From NCBI GenBank assembly GCA_035048485.1, contig CM068586.1, positions 29,125,849-29,189,848 of the forward strand: a DNA stretch of 64,000 nucleotides. The letters are read 5' to 3'. Source of the stretch: Pteria penguin. Taxonomy: Eukaryota > Mollusca > Bivalvia > Pterioida > Pteriidae. The position numbers and the translations under genes were made by a program. Below the pieces are notes generated by a model. The model searched no databases. It saw nothing but the letters and a program-made list of their open reading frames with translations, and was not told the DNA's origin. Below, one piece after another: positions 26,715-39,000 of the stretch (positions are counted from its first letter, which is position 1; every line of letters starts with the position of its first letter).

Positions 26715-26784
26715 TTTCTCTTTCTTTTTCTTCATCATTAACATTGTTACTATTATTACTATTCTTATTCTTCTTATCATTAAC

Positions 26785-26842
26785 AGTAGTAGTAGTAGTA
26801 GTAGTAATAATAATAGTAGTAGTAGTAAAAGTAGTAGTAGTA
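26785..26842. repeat. (TAG)n microsatellite
   Basis: TAG/AGT trinucleotide run with AAT interruptions, about 58 bp, directly after the end of the dispersed repeat copy A. Confidence 0.9.
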
Positions 26843-26934
26843 AAGTTTTGTTTTTGTTTTCTTGTCTTTTTGTTGTTTTTTGGGGTTTTTTTTGTGGTTT
26901 ATTCTTATCTTTAATTAACGGGGAGGGTGTATTA

Positions 26935-27394
26935 CTGTCCGCGCCACTCACTTTGTAAACCGAAAAATCTGGAGTTTCACTTATTTATCTTTAAAATAGT
27001 TTAACAGAATTAATATCAATCGACAAATCTTGTTTAGTCGTAACTTTTGGTGTATGTTATATGTTTCTACGAAGAAGCATTCGTATTTTATAGGGAAAAA
27101 TCATTTTAGATAGGGCATTTTCTATGTTAATTTTGACGTGACGTCGCCGATGTTTAACATTGAGTCTATGGGAAACTTGGCGACGTCACGTCAAAATTTA
27201 ACATGAAAATCGCCCTATCTAAAATTGATTTTTTTTCTATAAAATATGAACGCTTCTTCATACAAAAATATAGCATACACCAAAAGTTACGACTAAACAA
27301 GATCTATGGAATGGTTTTGGACTATGAAATTATTCTAAAGATGAAAAACTGAAAATCCAGATTTTCCGGTTTCCAGAGTTGGTGGCGCGGACAG
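26935..27394. mobile_element. 460-bp foldback (long inverted repeat) element
   Basis: Left end CTGTCCGCGCCAC and right end GTGGCGCGGACAG are inverted copies. The arms stay recognisable for over 200 bp, down to the central pair TTTTGACGTGACGTCGCC / GGCGACGTCACGTCAAAATTT around a spacer of about 30 bp. TA flanks both ends (26933-26934 and 27395-27396). The sequence would form a long hairpin in single-stranded DNA or RNA. There is no coding capacity. It fits a foldback MITE of a TA-targeting family. Confidence 0.85.
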
Positions 27395-27396
27395 TA

Positions 27397-27934
27397 GGTC
27401 ATTTTTATTTCTCTCATTATAGAGTTATAGACGGGTCCAGCAGAAGCGGAACCTGGCGTGCTGGGGGCCGCAGCAACCCGAATAACTTGACGATCCCTTA
27501 CGAAACGTTCCCCACTGTACTCTGGACCTACCTTCTCATTAATATTCAAAGATCAAACTGTCGCCACTCATCACCAGTTATCCAAGGGATGACGTCCGCA
27601 CCTACCTCTCTTTCCGGTATCGGGTCATTTTCCTCGTTTAAGAGGAAAATGGACGGACTAGACGGATTTCGACTTGTAATCGTGACTGGTACATACATAT
27701 TTATTTTTCTAGTTAATTTATGCGTGTCGATATAGATATATAAAGCCTGTTTCTCTGTATACCTACAGTATACTCGCTTTATTAGTAATTACTCCGTGGG
27801 TAAGTATCTTATCGTTTCCTCGTCCTCCATAACACATAGATTGAATGTTATACTTCATACCCTGTCTTTCTTTCTATATATATTTTTAATTTTGTTCTGC
27901 TGTTTTGTTTTTCTTCATACACATGTATATGAAA

Positions 27935-27936
<2 letters not shown>
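27397..27936. other. Intergenic DNA with unrecognised open frames
   Basis: A slightly GC-richer stretch at 27400-27700 gives open frames on both strands with no similarity that I recognise. No convincing splice pattern was found. Confidence 0.4.

Positions 27937-28004
<68 letters not shown>
27937..28004. repeat. Compound microsatellite (TC)n-(TA)n
   Basis: About 34 bp of TC followed directly by about 34 bp of TA; it borders the inverted-repeat element at 28005. Confidence 0.95.
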
Positions 28005-28421
<417 letters not shown>

Positions 28422-28629
28422 TATGACGCCAGTCGGAGAAAACCCTTTCTATATTTTTATATAAGATAATTTTTAAGGGCGTCCCATTGTAAACATTAAT
28501 AACTAAGTAAATACCTCTTTACAGCAAAGACTATATAGATCTATATCATCGGAAATATGTAGAATAGAGCATAACTCTTCATTCATCTTGGACGAATATG
28601 TGTGACCATAATGACCTAAAGCCCTGATT

Positions 28630-29959
28630 TAGGATTCATTGTGGTCTCTGCCGTAGGATTCATTGTATTCTCTGCATTAGGATTCATTGTAGTCTCTGCC
28701 TTAGGATTCGATGTGGATTTTTGCCTTAGGATTCATTGTGGTCTCTACATTAGGATTCATTGTATTCCCTGCCTTAGGATTCATTGTATTCTCTGCTTTA
28801 GGATTAATTGTAGTCTCTGCCTTAGGATTCATAGTAGTCTCTGCCCTAGGATTCATTGTATTATTTGCCTTAGGATTAATTGTGGTCTCTACCTTAGGAT
28901 TCATTGTGGTCTCGACCTTAGGATTCACTGTATTCCCTGCCTTAGGATTCATTGTATTCTCTGCCTTAGGATCCATTGTGGGCTCTGCCTTAGGAATCGA
29001 TGTGGTCTCTGCCTTAGGATTCATTGTATTCTCTGCATTAGGATCCATTGTGGGCTCTGCCTTGGGAATCGATGTGGTCTCTGCCTTAGGATTCACTGTA
29101 TTCCCTGCCTTAGGATTCATTGTATTCTCTGCCTTAGGATCCATTGTGGGCTCTGCCTTAGGAATCGATATGGTCTCTGCCTTAGGATTCATTGTATTCT
29201 CTGCCTTAGGATCCATTGTATTCTCTGCCTTAGGATTCATTATATTCTTTGCCTTAGGATTCATTGTATTCTCTGCCTTGAGATTCATTGTGGTCTCTGC
29301 TTTAAGATTCATTGTGGTCTCTACCTTAAGATTCATTGTATTCTCTGCCTTAAGATCCATTGTTGTCTCTGCCTTAAGATTCATTTTGGTCTCTACCTTA
29401 AGATTCATTGAAATTCTCTGCCTTAGGATTCATTGTATTCTTTGCCTAAGGGTTCATTGTGGTTGCCTTAAGATTCATTGCGGTCTCTGCCTTAAGATTC
29501 ATTGTGGTCTCTATCTTAAGACTCATTGTATTCTCTGCCTTAGGATCCATTGTGGTCTCTGCCTTAAGATTCATTGTGGTCTCTACCTTAAGATTCATTG
29601 CATTCTCTGCCTTAGGATTCATTGTATTCTCTGCCTTATGATCCATTGTGGTCTCTGCCTTAGGAATCGATGTGGTCTCTGCCTTAAGATTCATTGTATT
29701 CTCTACCTTAAGATTCATTATATTCTTTGCCTTAGGATCCATTGTATTCTCTGCCTTAGGATCCATTGTATTCTCTGCCTTGGGGTTCATTGTATTCTCT
29801 GCCTTAGGATTCACTGCATTCTCTGCCTTAGGATCCATTGTATTCTCTGCCTTAGGATCCATTGTGGTCTCTGCCTTAGGAATCGATGTGGTCTCTGCCT
29901 TAAGATTCATTGTATTATCTGCCTTAGGATTAATTGTGGTCTCTGCCTTAGGATTCATT
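28630..29959. repeat. 1.33-kb minisatellite of 24-bp units (about 55 copies)
   Basis: Each 24-bp unit encodes eight residues. On the minus strand the consensus is MNPKAETT with variants MDPKAENT, SIPKAEPT and VNPKAGNT; on the plus strand it is FIVVSALG or RIHCGLCL. Unit variants recur in ordered blocks: the series VNPK / MNPK / MDPK / SIPK repeats around 28930-29180, showing higher-order duplication. Two indels near 29410-29460 split the minus-strand frame into 170-codon and 235-codon segments. Long frames on both strands follow automatically from a 24-bp period free of stops, so I do not call a gene here. Confidence 0.95.
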
Positions 29960-30202
29960 AAAGGCTCTCACCTCTTTTAAGTGTGTTTTCAGTCACGGAC
30001 GGGACAAGTGGATTGTTTGTATACCAGTTGAAGGTTGGTGAATTTCTCCTAGTAGTCCAGTTGGATTCATCACCAAAACTAGTCGCCACTCCTAAGTAAA
30101 CTGACCATGGTTTGGTGTTTAACAATCACAAGAATATCGATTTCATGGTAGTTGTTTTAGAATATCTTTTTTTCTTCTCATTATTATTTCAGAACTATCA
30201 GA

Positions 30203-31370
30203 ATGGTAACGAAATTGCTCTTTTATGTCGCGGCTTTCCTTGGCCTGTCTGTCTTGATAAAAGCGGGAAGTTATGGATACCAATACCCCTATGCGACATA
30301 CCAACAGCCTGCACTATATAAGACTGGAGGTTTTGGACATCAGTATAATTACGGCACTTATCACTTCCCTGTTCCACAACCTATAATTCATTATATCACC
30401 CATGCTTCTCTCCCTGTCGTCCATGGTGGATGGAGTGGATTTGGCTACAGTGGATTAGGTCTTGGGTATCATGGAGGACTCATTGGTGGAAATGCTGACC
30501 TCATCTGGCTTGTCGGTAAGTGACTGATTTTAGCGAGGACTTGGTACAATATTCCCCTCTTTCGGAAGCATTTCAAAATCACCGTACCAAAATATGGTAA
30601 TACACAACAGCGGTGGATCCAGGATTTCCGAAAAGGGTGGAGGGAGGGGGGGGGGGCACAAGTGTATTAGCCAAACTAATCAACCATTTTTGGTGCAAAA
30701 TCTGGATTTATACTAGTAAATATGGGGTCCCCCCCTCTAAACCCGTCACTGCACAATAATCGTCATAAATAGCACTATTTTGTCATCGCCAATCCTCACG
30801 TGACCACCCTATATTTCTGATATCCTGAACCCACAACGGATATTTACGACGCCAGATGTAGTTAAACTACATTAGAGTTTGTCATATATCCTCTTCGTCC
30901 GTCATATCTAGTTCTTACGAAAGCCGATTAGACTCATTTACTAAGAAATTTTTTTATATATTTTCTCGTTATTTCGAGATAATTAACTTGTTATTTCGAG
31001 ATCTTTTCTCGTTATTTCGAGATAATTACCTTGTTATTTCGAGTTATTATCTCGTTATTAGGACGAAGAGTTAGCGTTAACTATTTGTCAAAACAACGAT
31101 AATTTTCTAGCAATAATGAGAAAAGATCTCGAAATATTCGGAGAAAGGGTGCTGTGCCTATGGTAGGTTTTCGTCTGGATTTGTTATCCATATGAGTGTT
31201 CGTCAGCAGGTCAAAGCTTGAGTCATGACGTGATTGTAGTTAATGTTTGGTATATACGTACATTGTAAATAAATGTCATGCCTGTTTATGATAGTCATAA
31301 TATTCCTCTCTGTCTATTTACAGTCATCGTTATAGTTATTGTATATCTCGCCAATGAGAACAATAACTAG
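30203..31370 (+). CDS. Secreted Gly/Tyr-rich small protein with hydrophobic C-terminal tail, two coding exons
   Basis: Coding exons 30203-30515 and 31324-31370 join in phase (G|TC) to give 119 aa. Residues 1 to about 22 (MVTKLLFYVAAFLGLSVLIK, AG) are a clear signal peptide. The mature part is rich in Tyr, Gly, His and Pro (SYGYQYPYATYQQP, GGFGHQYNYGTY, GWSGFGYSGLGLGYHGG). It ends in a strongly hydrophobic run, LIWLVVIVIVIVYL, then ANENNN. Gly/Tyr-rich composition behind a signal peptide resembles bivalve shell-matrix proteins such as shematrins; this is compositional resemblance, not demonstrated homology. The coding exon opens at a TTATTTCAG acceptor (30192), so a 5' non-coding exon lies upstream. 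A 3' UTR intron is likely (donor ATG|GTAAGG at 31413, acceptor TTTAG at 31594), ending near AATAAA at 31630. The hydrophobic tail could be a membrane anchor or an aggregation segment. Confidence 0.75.
30964..31136. repeat. CTCGTTATTTCGAG short repeats with an inverted copy
   Basis: The phrase GTTATTTCGAGATAATTA recurs about every 20-40 bp from 30964 to 31060 in alternating CTCGTT / CTTGTT forms. A reverse copy, AATGAGAAAAGATCTCGAAA, follows at 31115. The units are themselves near-palindromic (CTCG...CGAG). The array lies in the intron of the Gly/Tyr-rich gene. Confidence 0.7.
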
Positions 31371-31629
31371 AAGCGTCAGCATCATTCCCCGACATTCAAG
31401 GATATACTTCATGGTAAGGAAACAATTCAAATATGTTCATTCCATGACTTCAAAACATGTTAATGCAAAGATGTAGTGAAGTCAAACATGTAATTTTATT
31501 TTTCAAACGGAATAATATATTGTTCATCTGCGCTTAAAATGTACTTCTTTCTTATCATCTGTAGTGTTATTCATTGTGTACTTCTTTTCTTTAGGATTCT
31601 AAATCCGTATGCTATCTAGAGAATAACAG

Positions 31630-31635
31630 AATAAA
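31630..31635 (+). promoter_or_regulatory. Polyadenylation signal of the Gly/Tyr-rich gene
   Basis: AATAAA in the probable last, non-coding exon, about 260 bp after the stop codon and 36 bp after the 3' UTR acceptor at 31594. Confidence 0.5.
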
Positions 31636-32024
31636 GCTAGCAGACAAGCTATGATTTTATGACAATTTCCAGCTAGATATGGATCTTCTAGAAGAGTGAT
31701 CGTGATGCCATTGTGTTACACCGACAGTACACACAAACTGAAAAAAAAGTTCTATGTTAAGAAAAATTACTCTGCACAAATACACCTGTATTAAATGTAA
31801 ATTGTAATTTTCCGAGTATTGTTTACTTGAATAGTGTTATTGTGAGGTTACAATGCAAAATTCAAGAGAAACGCCTAAAGTTGCATAATACACCCGTCGC
31901 TAAATTTGAAGAGGGGTTACGTGAATGTATTGAAAAATGTCCTCTCCCCTCCCTCATATTTAGGGCTTCAAAATCCCCCTCCCCTAATTTCCAATTCTTG
32001 TAAGATAATGATATAAATCATGAA

Positions 32025-32470
32025 ATTTAACCTTGGTTCAGTCATGGCACACCTTTGGGACCTGGGCACGATTTGTGTGAAATATTATTAAAATTAATAC
32101 AGTCAGTAAAAAGTTAAGGCTCATACAACAATTTTATGTACATAAGCACTTGTGATCTTCACCATGCAAAAATGACCTTAGTTCAAAGTCATGGGACACC
32201 TTTGGGACCTGGGCAGGAATTGTGGGAAATATTATCAAAATCAATGCCGTCAGTAAAAAGTAAAGGCTTAGACAACAATTTTATGTACATAAGCACTTGT
32301 GATCTTCACCATGCAAAAATGACTTTGGTTCAAAGTCATGACATACCCTTTGGACCTGGGCATCAATTCTGTGAAATATTATTCAAATCCATCTGCGGGT
32401 TAAAAAACATGACCTGGTCAAGAAATAACTCATGATATGCATTGTGACCTTGACCTTGACTAAACCTTGG
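32025..32470. repeat. ~146-bp tandem repeat, about three degenerate units
   Basis: The phrase ACAACAATTTTATGTACATA occurs at 32126 and 32272, and GGTTCA-AGTCATG...ACCTTTGGGACCTGGGCA occurs near 32034, 32177 and 32328. Later units are more diverged. It generates a repetitive open frame that is not a gene. Confidence 0.8.
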
Positions 32471-32579
32471 GTCCTGTGCAAAAATTTTGTGAAATGTTAT
32501 TCAAATCCATGTAAGCATCAAAAAGTTATGGCCAAGAGAAGAATTTAACTGACCTTGACCTTTGGCATTGATATTTAAA

Positions 32580-35500
32580 ATCAGTAGGGTTCATCCTCAT
32601 GTCATAAGAAATAAGTGTTCAAAGTTCAAAAGTCCTAGCCTTAATAGTATGATCTGTATCGTGTTTACAATGTACAGACAGACCCACAATGCCATACCAT
32701 TATATGTCTGTCTATAATGGGCATATAAAAATAGGAGGGGGAGAAAATGTTGCATAGTTTTGATTTTTGCTTTGAATGAAGCCATGTAAACATCTCCTAT
32801 GACACAGAATTTACTGCTCGTCTAAATTATGCATATGGTAATCCATTCATGATTTGACACTCATTTCAATGTTCTGAAAAATTGTAAACCATTCACATTT
32901 CTTCAAGTACACACGGAGAATTAATAATTACTATGCAATGCAACAGTGTCGTTTGTGTTTAATAAACATATTTAACCTTATTTTCCCAAAGTGTATCTTA
33001 TGATGCTTATCCCAAGCAAGTGTATTGCTACAGCCTACCAGAAACATAAATTATTACACTGATTTAATAAGAGACACTAGTATAGATACATGTAAACTTG
33101 TGACTAAATCCACTAATACCATCTTTATTTCATAAATCTGAAATTGAGATCCCAGATAAGTAATATTTTTGAAAATGCATGTCACGAAATATGCGACCAA
33201 GGAAGAATGTTAACGTCCTAAATTGCAAATAAACTTGATGTATTTGTGAAGCACAAATGCTTTTGATAGTATTGAAGAAAACATAAAAGTAACTGATGCA
33301 ATGTGATTGTCGCATTTAGTGGCACTAAAAACAATGTACCATAAAGGACTTTCCTGAACTCAAAAAACCACAGATAAGCTAGGCACTGAGTTGCAGAAAG
33401 CAAGCAACAACCACTAAGAATGCTTAAAATTTTCTGATGAAACAAAAGTAGTACATCAAACCAAATGCGCAGACAAACCAAACATTATATACCTTGTCGT
33501 CATTCTGACCAGAGGCATAAAAACAAGATAAAGGTCATACTATGCCATTAGGCTATGCGAAAAAGGAGTGAACTCTCAATAAATATTTTTATTTCTCCAC
33601 ATACATATTCGTATGATACAATGTATAAAGATTAAATTTAATATTTCAGTAATTTCTAAGTATTCCCTGTACATACACATAACATCCAATGACATTGGAA
33701 TATTGTAAACACACAATGACTGGAATGTTATTTTTTGTTGTAGTTTAACTCCATTTCAGGGTTACATCACCATATCATAATAAATTACAAGAGAGCAGTA
33801 AAGAGAATTCAGTGATGGAGGAAATCAGAATTCCTGAAGGAAACCTTCAGGGGGTATGCTTGTATACTTTCCCACTTGCAATGACAGAAACCCATTGTTT
33901 CTTCTCTTAGAAGAAATAGAAATGGAATGCAGATCCGACAGAGGTGGAGTGGAATGTAAAGAAACAACAACAAAGTAAATCACACAATAATAAATAAATG
34001 TATATCACTGCATACCAGGGATGCATGTGTTGAAATAAAAATTTATCCTATAAAATCTGAGATATCTCATCCTGCATGGAAACAAGCATAAAAAGTTGTT
34101 ATACATTCGTGTACATGTACTTTGGTAGATGAAAGTGATTAGTAAATACTTAAATAAGAACATATTACAAAATGAAAGTATATAAAAAGAATATTAAACG
34201 AAGAAAATATTATGCATAAGTGAAAAAAAATTGCTCATTTTAATAGAAAAGAATATGAAGTAACTTAACAGTTTTCTGGAACATCTAGATATAAACAGTA
34301 CTTTCTATATGTTCTTAACCTGAAGACATGCATTACTACCTTAATATGAGGTTTAAATGCAAAAGAAACAGAATGAAAACTGGAAAATCTATTATAACAA
34401 TGTCTGAGATTGAATGTCTGACAGATCTGTATACAATGGTCAGTGTAGATATTCATCCTGAACCATGGTCAACATGCACATGACAAGAAAATCTCGTTTG
34501 TTTATGCAGAAACAGTTACATAAAATAAAAACCCCAATGAAATTATTATCTAACACAATATTATTAGATTTCAAAATGCAAAAAAAGAATAAATGAGTTA
34601 AACATACAAATTGCACTTATCCCATCTGAGCCCTTTACTGATTAATTGCAACCCCTTCACCTGGCTGTTTAAACTATATCATTATAACTGGTTCCTGAAA
34701 CTTTCTGTATTACAAGCACATCACCTATATATGGCACTTTATGGCCCTTTTCAATATTCTGTGAAATTCAATTTATTTGACCTCCAGTACACATATTAAA
34801 CCATGTGGTAACATACCTACAGATGCATAAATTGCAATTTTTCATATCCCGCAAATTACAGTGTGTGAAATTAACAGTGGACCGAAAGACAATATTTATA
34901 GTAAATCCTGTTGGTCTATAGCGATCAAAAAAGTGATAAGATTGATTGGTCTGTAGAAAATCTGACTGAGTCATAATTTTTGTCCTATATAATTTCAATT
35001 AATTAATAAAAACACCTGTGAAACATCGATTTGATTCTGTCCATGCACCCCCCAGAGAAATAGGAAGCTCCCAACATCCAATGATAAAATCAAATTGGAA
35101 TCTTCTATTTTAATAAGTAGAAGGATTAAGGTCTCAATTCAAACACTAGTTTTAGTTTCGTTTTCATCAGCGTCCTATGTGATCTAGTCAAATGTCTTTT
35201 TTTCAGCTGGATAAAATATGTATAGGGTATACACTTATACACCCCAGTATACATTGAAAAAAAAAGAAACAAGTGTCAACCAACAAGTGTCAATCACAGG
35301 TTAGCAAAATTTGTGAAAACTTAAAAAATAAAAAAAGAAAAAAACCCCCCAAAACAGTGTTTTCAAGATAAGTGGAAAACTGACCGAAATAGGTTGATTT
35401 GTGTCAAGGTAAAATGCATTGTTCTTGCTGTTGTGATTAATAGTGTGGTAAATTAGAATCTTTGAATGCTCAGGGTAATCTTTGGAAAACTGGAACATAA

Positions 35501-36033
35501 TTTCAAGATTGATTCTTTGAAGATGTACTTACTTTCTAAACCCTACATCGACAGCTGAAGAATTGCCAGGGCAGCTTGAACAAATTTAGCCGAAAGTGGT
35601 TATTTTTGCATTTTAAATTAAAGTTTGCATGTAGATTTTAGTGCCTTTTTATTTTGGTCTATACAAAACTGTTGTGGTCTATAGGAAATGGAATTATTGT
35701 AGACTTGAGGTCTATAAGATTTAAAATTTAGTTTCGCACACTGAAATTGGAATATCAAACACAAAAAATTTAATATATTGAAAGACCATTTCTTGAGGTT
35801 CAGCAAATATACCTATTTTAGTACAAATATAAATACAAAAAAGAGTATGAGACATAATGGCACATTCAAAAATATACCTCATGATTTTTCCCCTCATTCT
35901 TTGACAAAATACTAAATCTTTGTATTATCACATTCATTATGTACATGTACTTTTGTGGCATCTGAATTCAGTAACTATTTTCACATGCACAAATGCCTTT
36001 GAACATAGTCATAACCTAATTTCCATGTACAGT
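32580..36033. other. Intergenic DNA and 3' flank of the arylsulfatase gene
   Basis: AT-rich sequence with no recognised exon, repeat array or RNA gene. The arylsulfatase 3' UTR must extend into the upper end; candidate minus-strand AATAAA hexamers occur, including one overlapping the stop codon at 36034. Confidence 0.5.
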
Positions 36034-39000
36034 TTATTGCCATGGTCCCCAGTATCCATTATGATATTTAGGATTGGCATTGGGGTCCTCTTTGGGATAC
36101 ACACAAGGCACTGCAGTTTTGTTGAATTGATCTAGTACATACAGAAGTTTCTTCACAAGCTCTGGCATTTTGTCAGATAGGTCTCTGTGTTCTGTAGGAT
36201 CATTAGCGATATTAAACAGCCAGAGATTTTTGTCTGGCTTCGAAGCATCCTGCACAGAATTGTGGTTACTGGTGGGTGGTGGAATCCAACTTCCATTGCC
36301 TGATAAATATTAAATGTTTATCACAATAGCAAAATAAATTCAGTTGAATTGTTAACCCCAACGGAAATTAGGGATTATATATATAAAAACTATATTCATA
36401 ATATGAAAGATTTATTAGTTCACTGCACAATAACAACTTCAGATTATTTCACCTCTATGATGGCGAGCAGTGTTTGGTGATCGAGGGCACTGATGTACCT
36501 GATCAAACCTCCAAGCTTTCATAAAACAAGGTTAAACCTCACCACCTAGGAAATGTGCCAAGCAATGTCGACATTTGTGCATTTATTTAGACACATATGT
36601 TTATAATAAACCAGACTATAGTACATATATGGGTTGCCTGCAAAGATACAACTTTTATGGGTGTTTTCTTAAGACAATTTTTCTTGTAAACTTTAGTAAG
36701 GATTTGGTGGAAAATTACCTGGATTTCCTGTAATGATTTTCCAGTCTCCATATCTTAGTGAAGCCCTCACTCGTGTATCAAATGTGTCATTATAGAGTTT
36801 CTCTCCATGTAATGCAAACAGTGGGTCAATGTTGTGTAAAATCATCTCCCTTTTTGAACTGGATGATCCTTTGCTGTAAATATATATCAACAGTGTTGAT
36901 TTTACAGAAAATTTCAAGATAACTTCTTCCCTTTGTATTATGATAAATAGGTGACAAAGACGAAGTCCAGACTGGTATGAGAGCAGGCTTCGCTCACTAC
37001 TGTTCCCATGGACAGTAAATATATAATTTTCACAATACTGTATTTAATTAATATTTTGACAACATTGAGCGTAATGATTACTTTGACATGTAATACTATT
37101 TTGATGAGTAATGATTGTTCTAAAGACTGTCTGTTATTCACTTTATACACTGTAAATCACAATAACATCATATCATATCGATACCATAGTTTAGCAACAA
37201 TATTTTAAAAAGATATCAGAGTCAAAATAATTCTATACAGGCAAACGTTTCCTTCTGTTACAGGGCAGGGTTTTATTTGTTCTGCTTGAAAATGTACCAC
37301 CTTTGTCTAATACTGGAATGTCCACCTTGTTTTGTTATGCATGAAACATGAATTTTGCTGTTTGATTATACATAAAGAAAATTTAAAATGAAATTCAAAT
37401 AGATGAAACTATTGTTAAGGATACTGATAAGAACTGTGAGAACTGTACAGACCAGTAATGCCTGATACAATATTTGCTATGATATACTTAGAAAAGAAAA
37501 TGATAGGAAGTCCTCCAAAGGGAAGTGTAAAGTAAACAAATAACAGGTTCAACAATACAGTATTACATGTAATATTCACCTAACAAGAATTAAGCTCAGA
37601 TAAAAGTTTTACTATATCTCAGCAAAAGTGTTATTTAAGGTACTGTATCCCTGCGGTAAGCAACATAATTTGTGACCTGATAAATTAAAATAATTTTTCA
37701 TTAAATAGAGATTTCTTGTAAATTATCACTGGAAAGGCACATTGAAATTAACTGAATTTTAATAATTACTGATTGTTTCTAATAATAAACACCACTAGAA
37801 GAAAACAAACTGTTTAGATAGAAAGTGGTTTTCCCCCTTTATAAAAATGAAGGTCAAAAGGTTAAAATATGAGATGATTATCATGAATTAACAATTAACT
37901 TGACTTTACAATCTTAAAATCCTTTTCTCGCTCTTTGAGAATAGGGTCTTGTTTATGCATTACTCAGAAAAAGAGAGAAAAAAGAGAGAGAAAGAGAGAG
38001 ATGCTACACATTGTTCTATAACAAAGAATTGAAGTGATGGATGGAATGATTAAGAGGTGAATTAAATCTTAAAATGCGTAGAGAGAAACATGAAAGGTCA
38101 AATTACACCCAAGTATGTCTGCAATAAAAACTGATGATATGAATGCAGATATAAGCAACATAACAGGGAACATTATTCAGTGGGTAGATCCAGCAAAACA
38201 CAGCCCTATTTTCAGATTATGCTCTAAACAAATATGGCAATGCTTTGCAGCTATAATACTTCATATGATAATACTAACTGAATTAGGAATAATTACGATT
38301 AATAACTGTAAATGTACATTGTATGTATACAATACATTTCAATTCTAAATCGAGATCTTTTAGCAAATTGCAGTTGACATAGATTTATTTTAAAACTAAA
38401 AAGTGAGAATTACTGAAATTAAATATAATAAGTAAATCTACTTTTCCAATATTTTATGATTCTGCAAGTGCATCTTTCACATAATAGTGAAATTCAATAA
38501 AAGAGATATACATCATTATTGTGTACATGTAATTATTGTCTGATATTCCCATACACATCTATAAGGATCTACAATACTGGATGACTTCATTTAAAATTAT
38601 TTATAAATCGGTTACACTACAACTAACAACCAACATCTCACCCACCTTATGGCTTGCCATTGGTCCACTCCATCTAAAGACAGTGTTCCATTAAGATTAC
38701 CACCACCCAATCTAACAAGTGTTGGAAACCAATCAGTAACATGCATCAAAGTTTTTGATATGGTCCCTTGAGCAGAAAGTCGGGGACTAGTGACAAAACT
38801 AACACCATGGATGCCGCCTTCCCATAGAGAATGTTTCCAACCCCTCAAAGGAAAATTATTTCCTCCATAGTGGATTTCCCCACCATTATCTGCAAAGATA
38901 GACTCTAGATCTAAATTTCTAAATAAAAATCATAATGTTAGTTTCTTTGGTTTATACACTGATATTTTAATCAGAGATTCAGTCGAGTCTGGAGCTCTAC

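Noticed and set aside
27379..27735. 118-codon plus-strand frame after the foldback element
   Set aside because: GC-richer and open, but no protein family, splice signals or codon pattern convinced me.
28701..29408. Minus-strand 235-codon open frame of MNPKAETT repeats as a protein-coding gene
   Set aside because: A 24-bp stop-free repeat opens all frames by itself; no splice sites, start context or flanking coding sequence support it. Kept only as a question in the findings.
28711..29961. Plus-strand 416-codon hydrophobic open frame
   Set aside because: Same minisatellite; the longest frame in the window, but purely a product of repeat periodicity.
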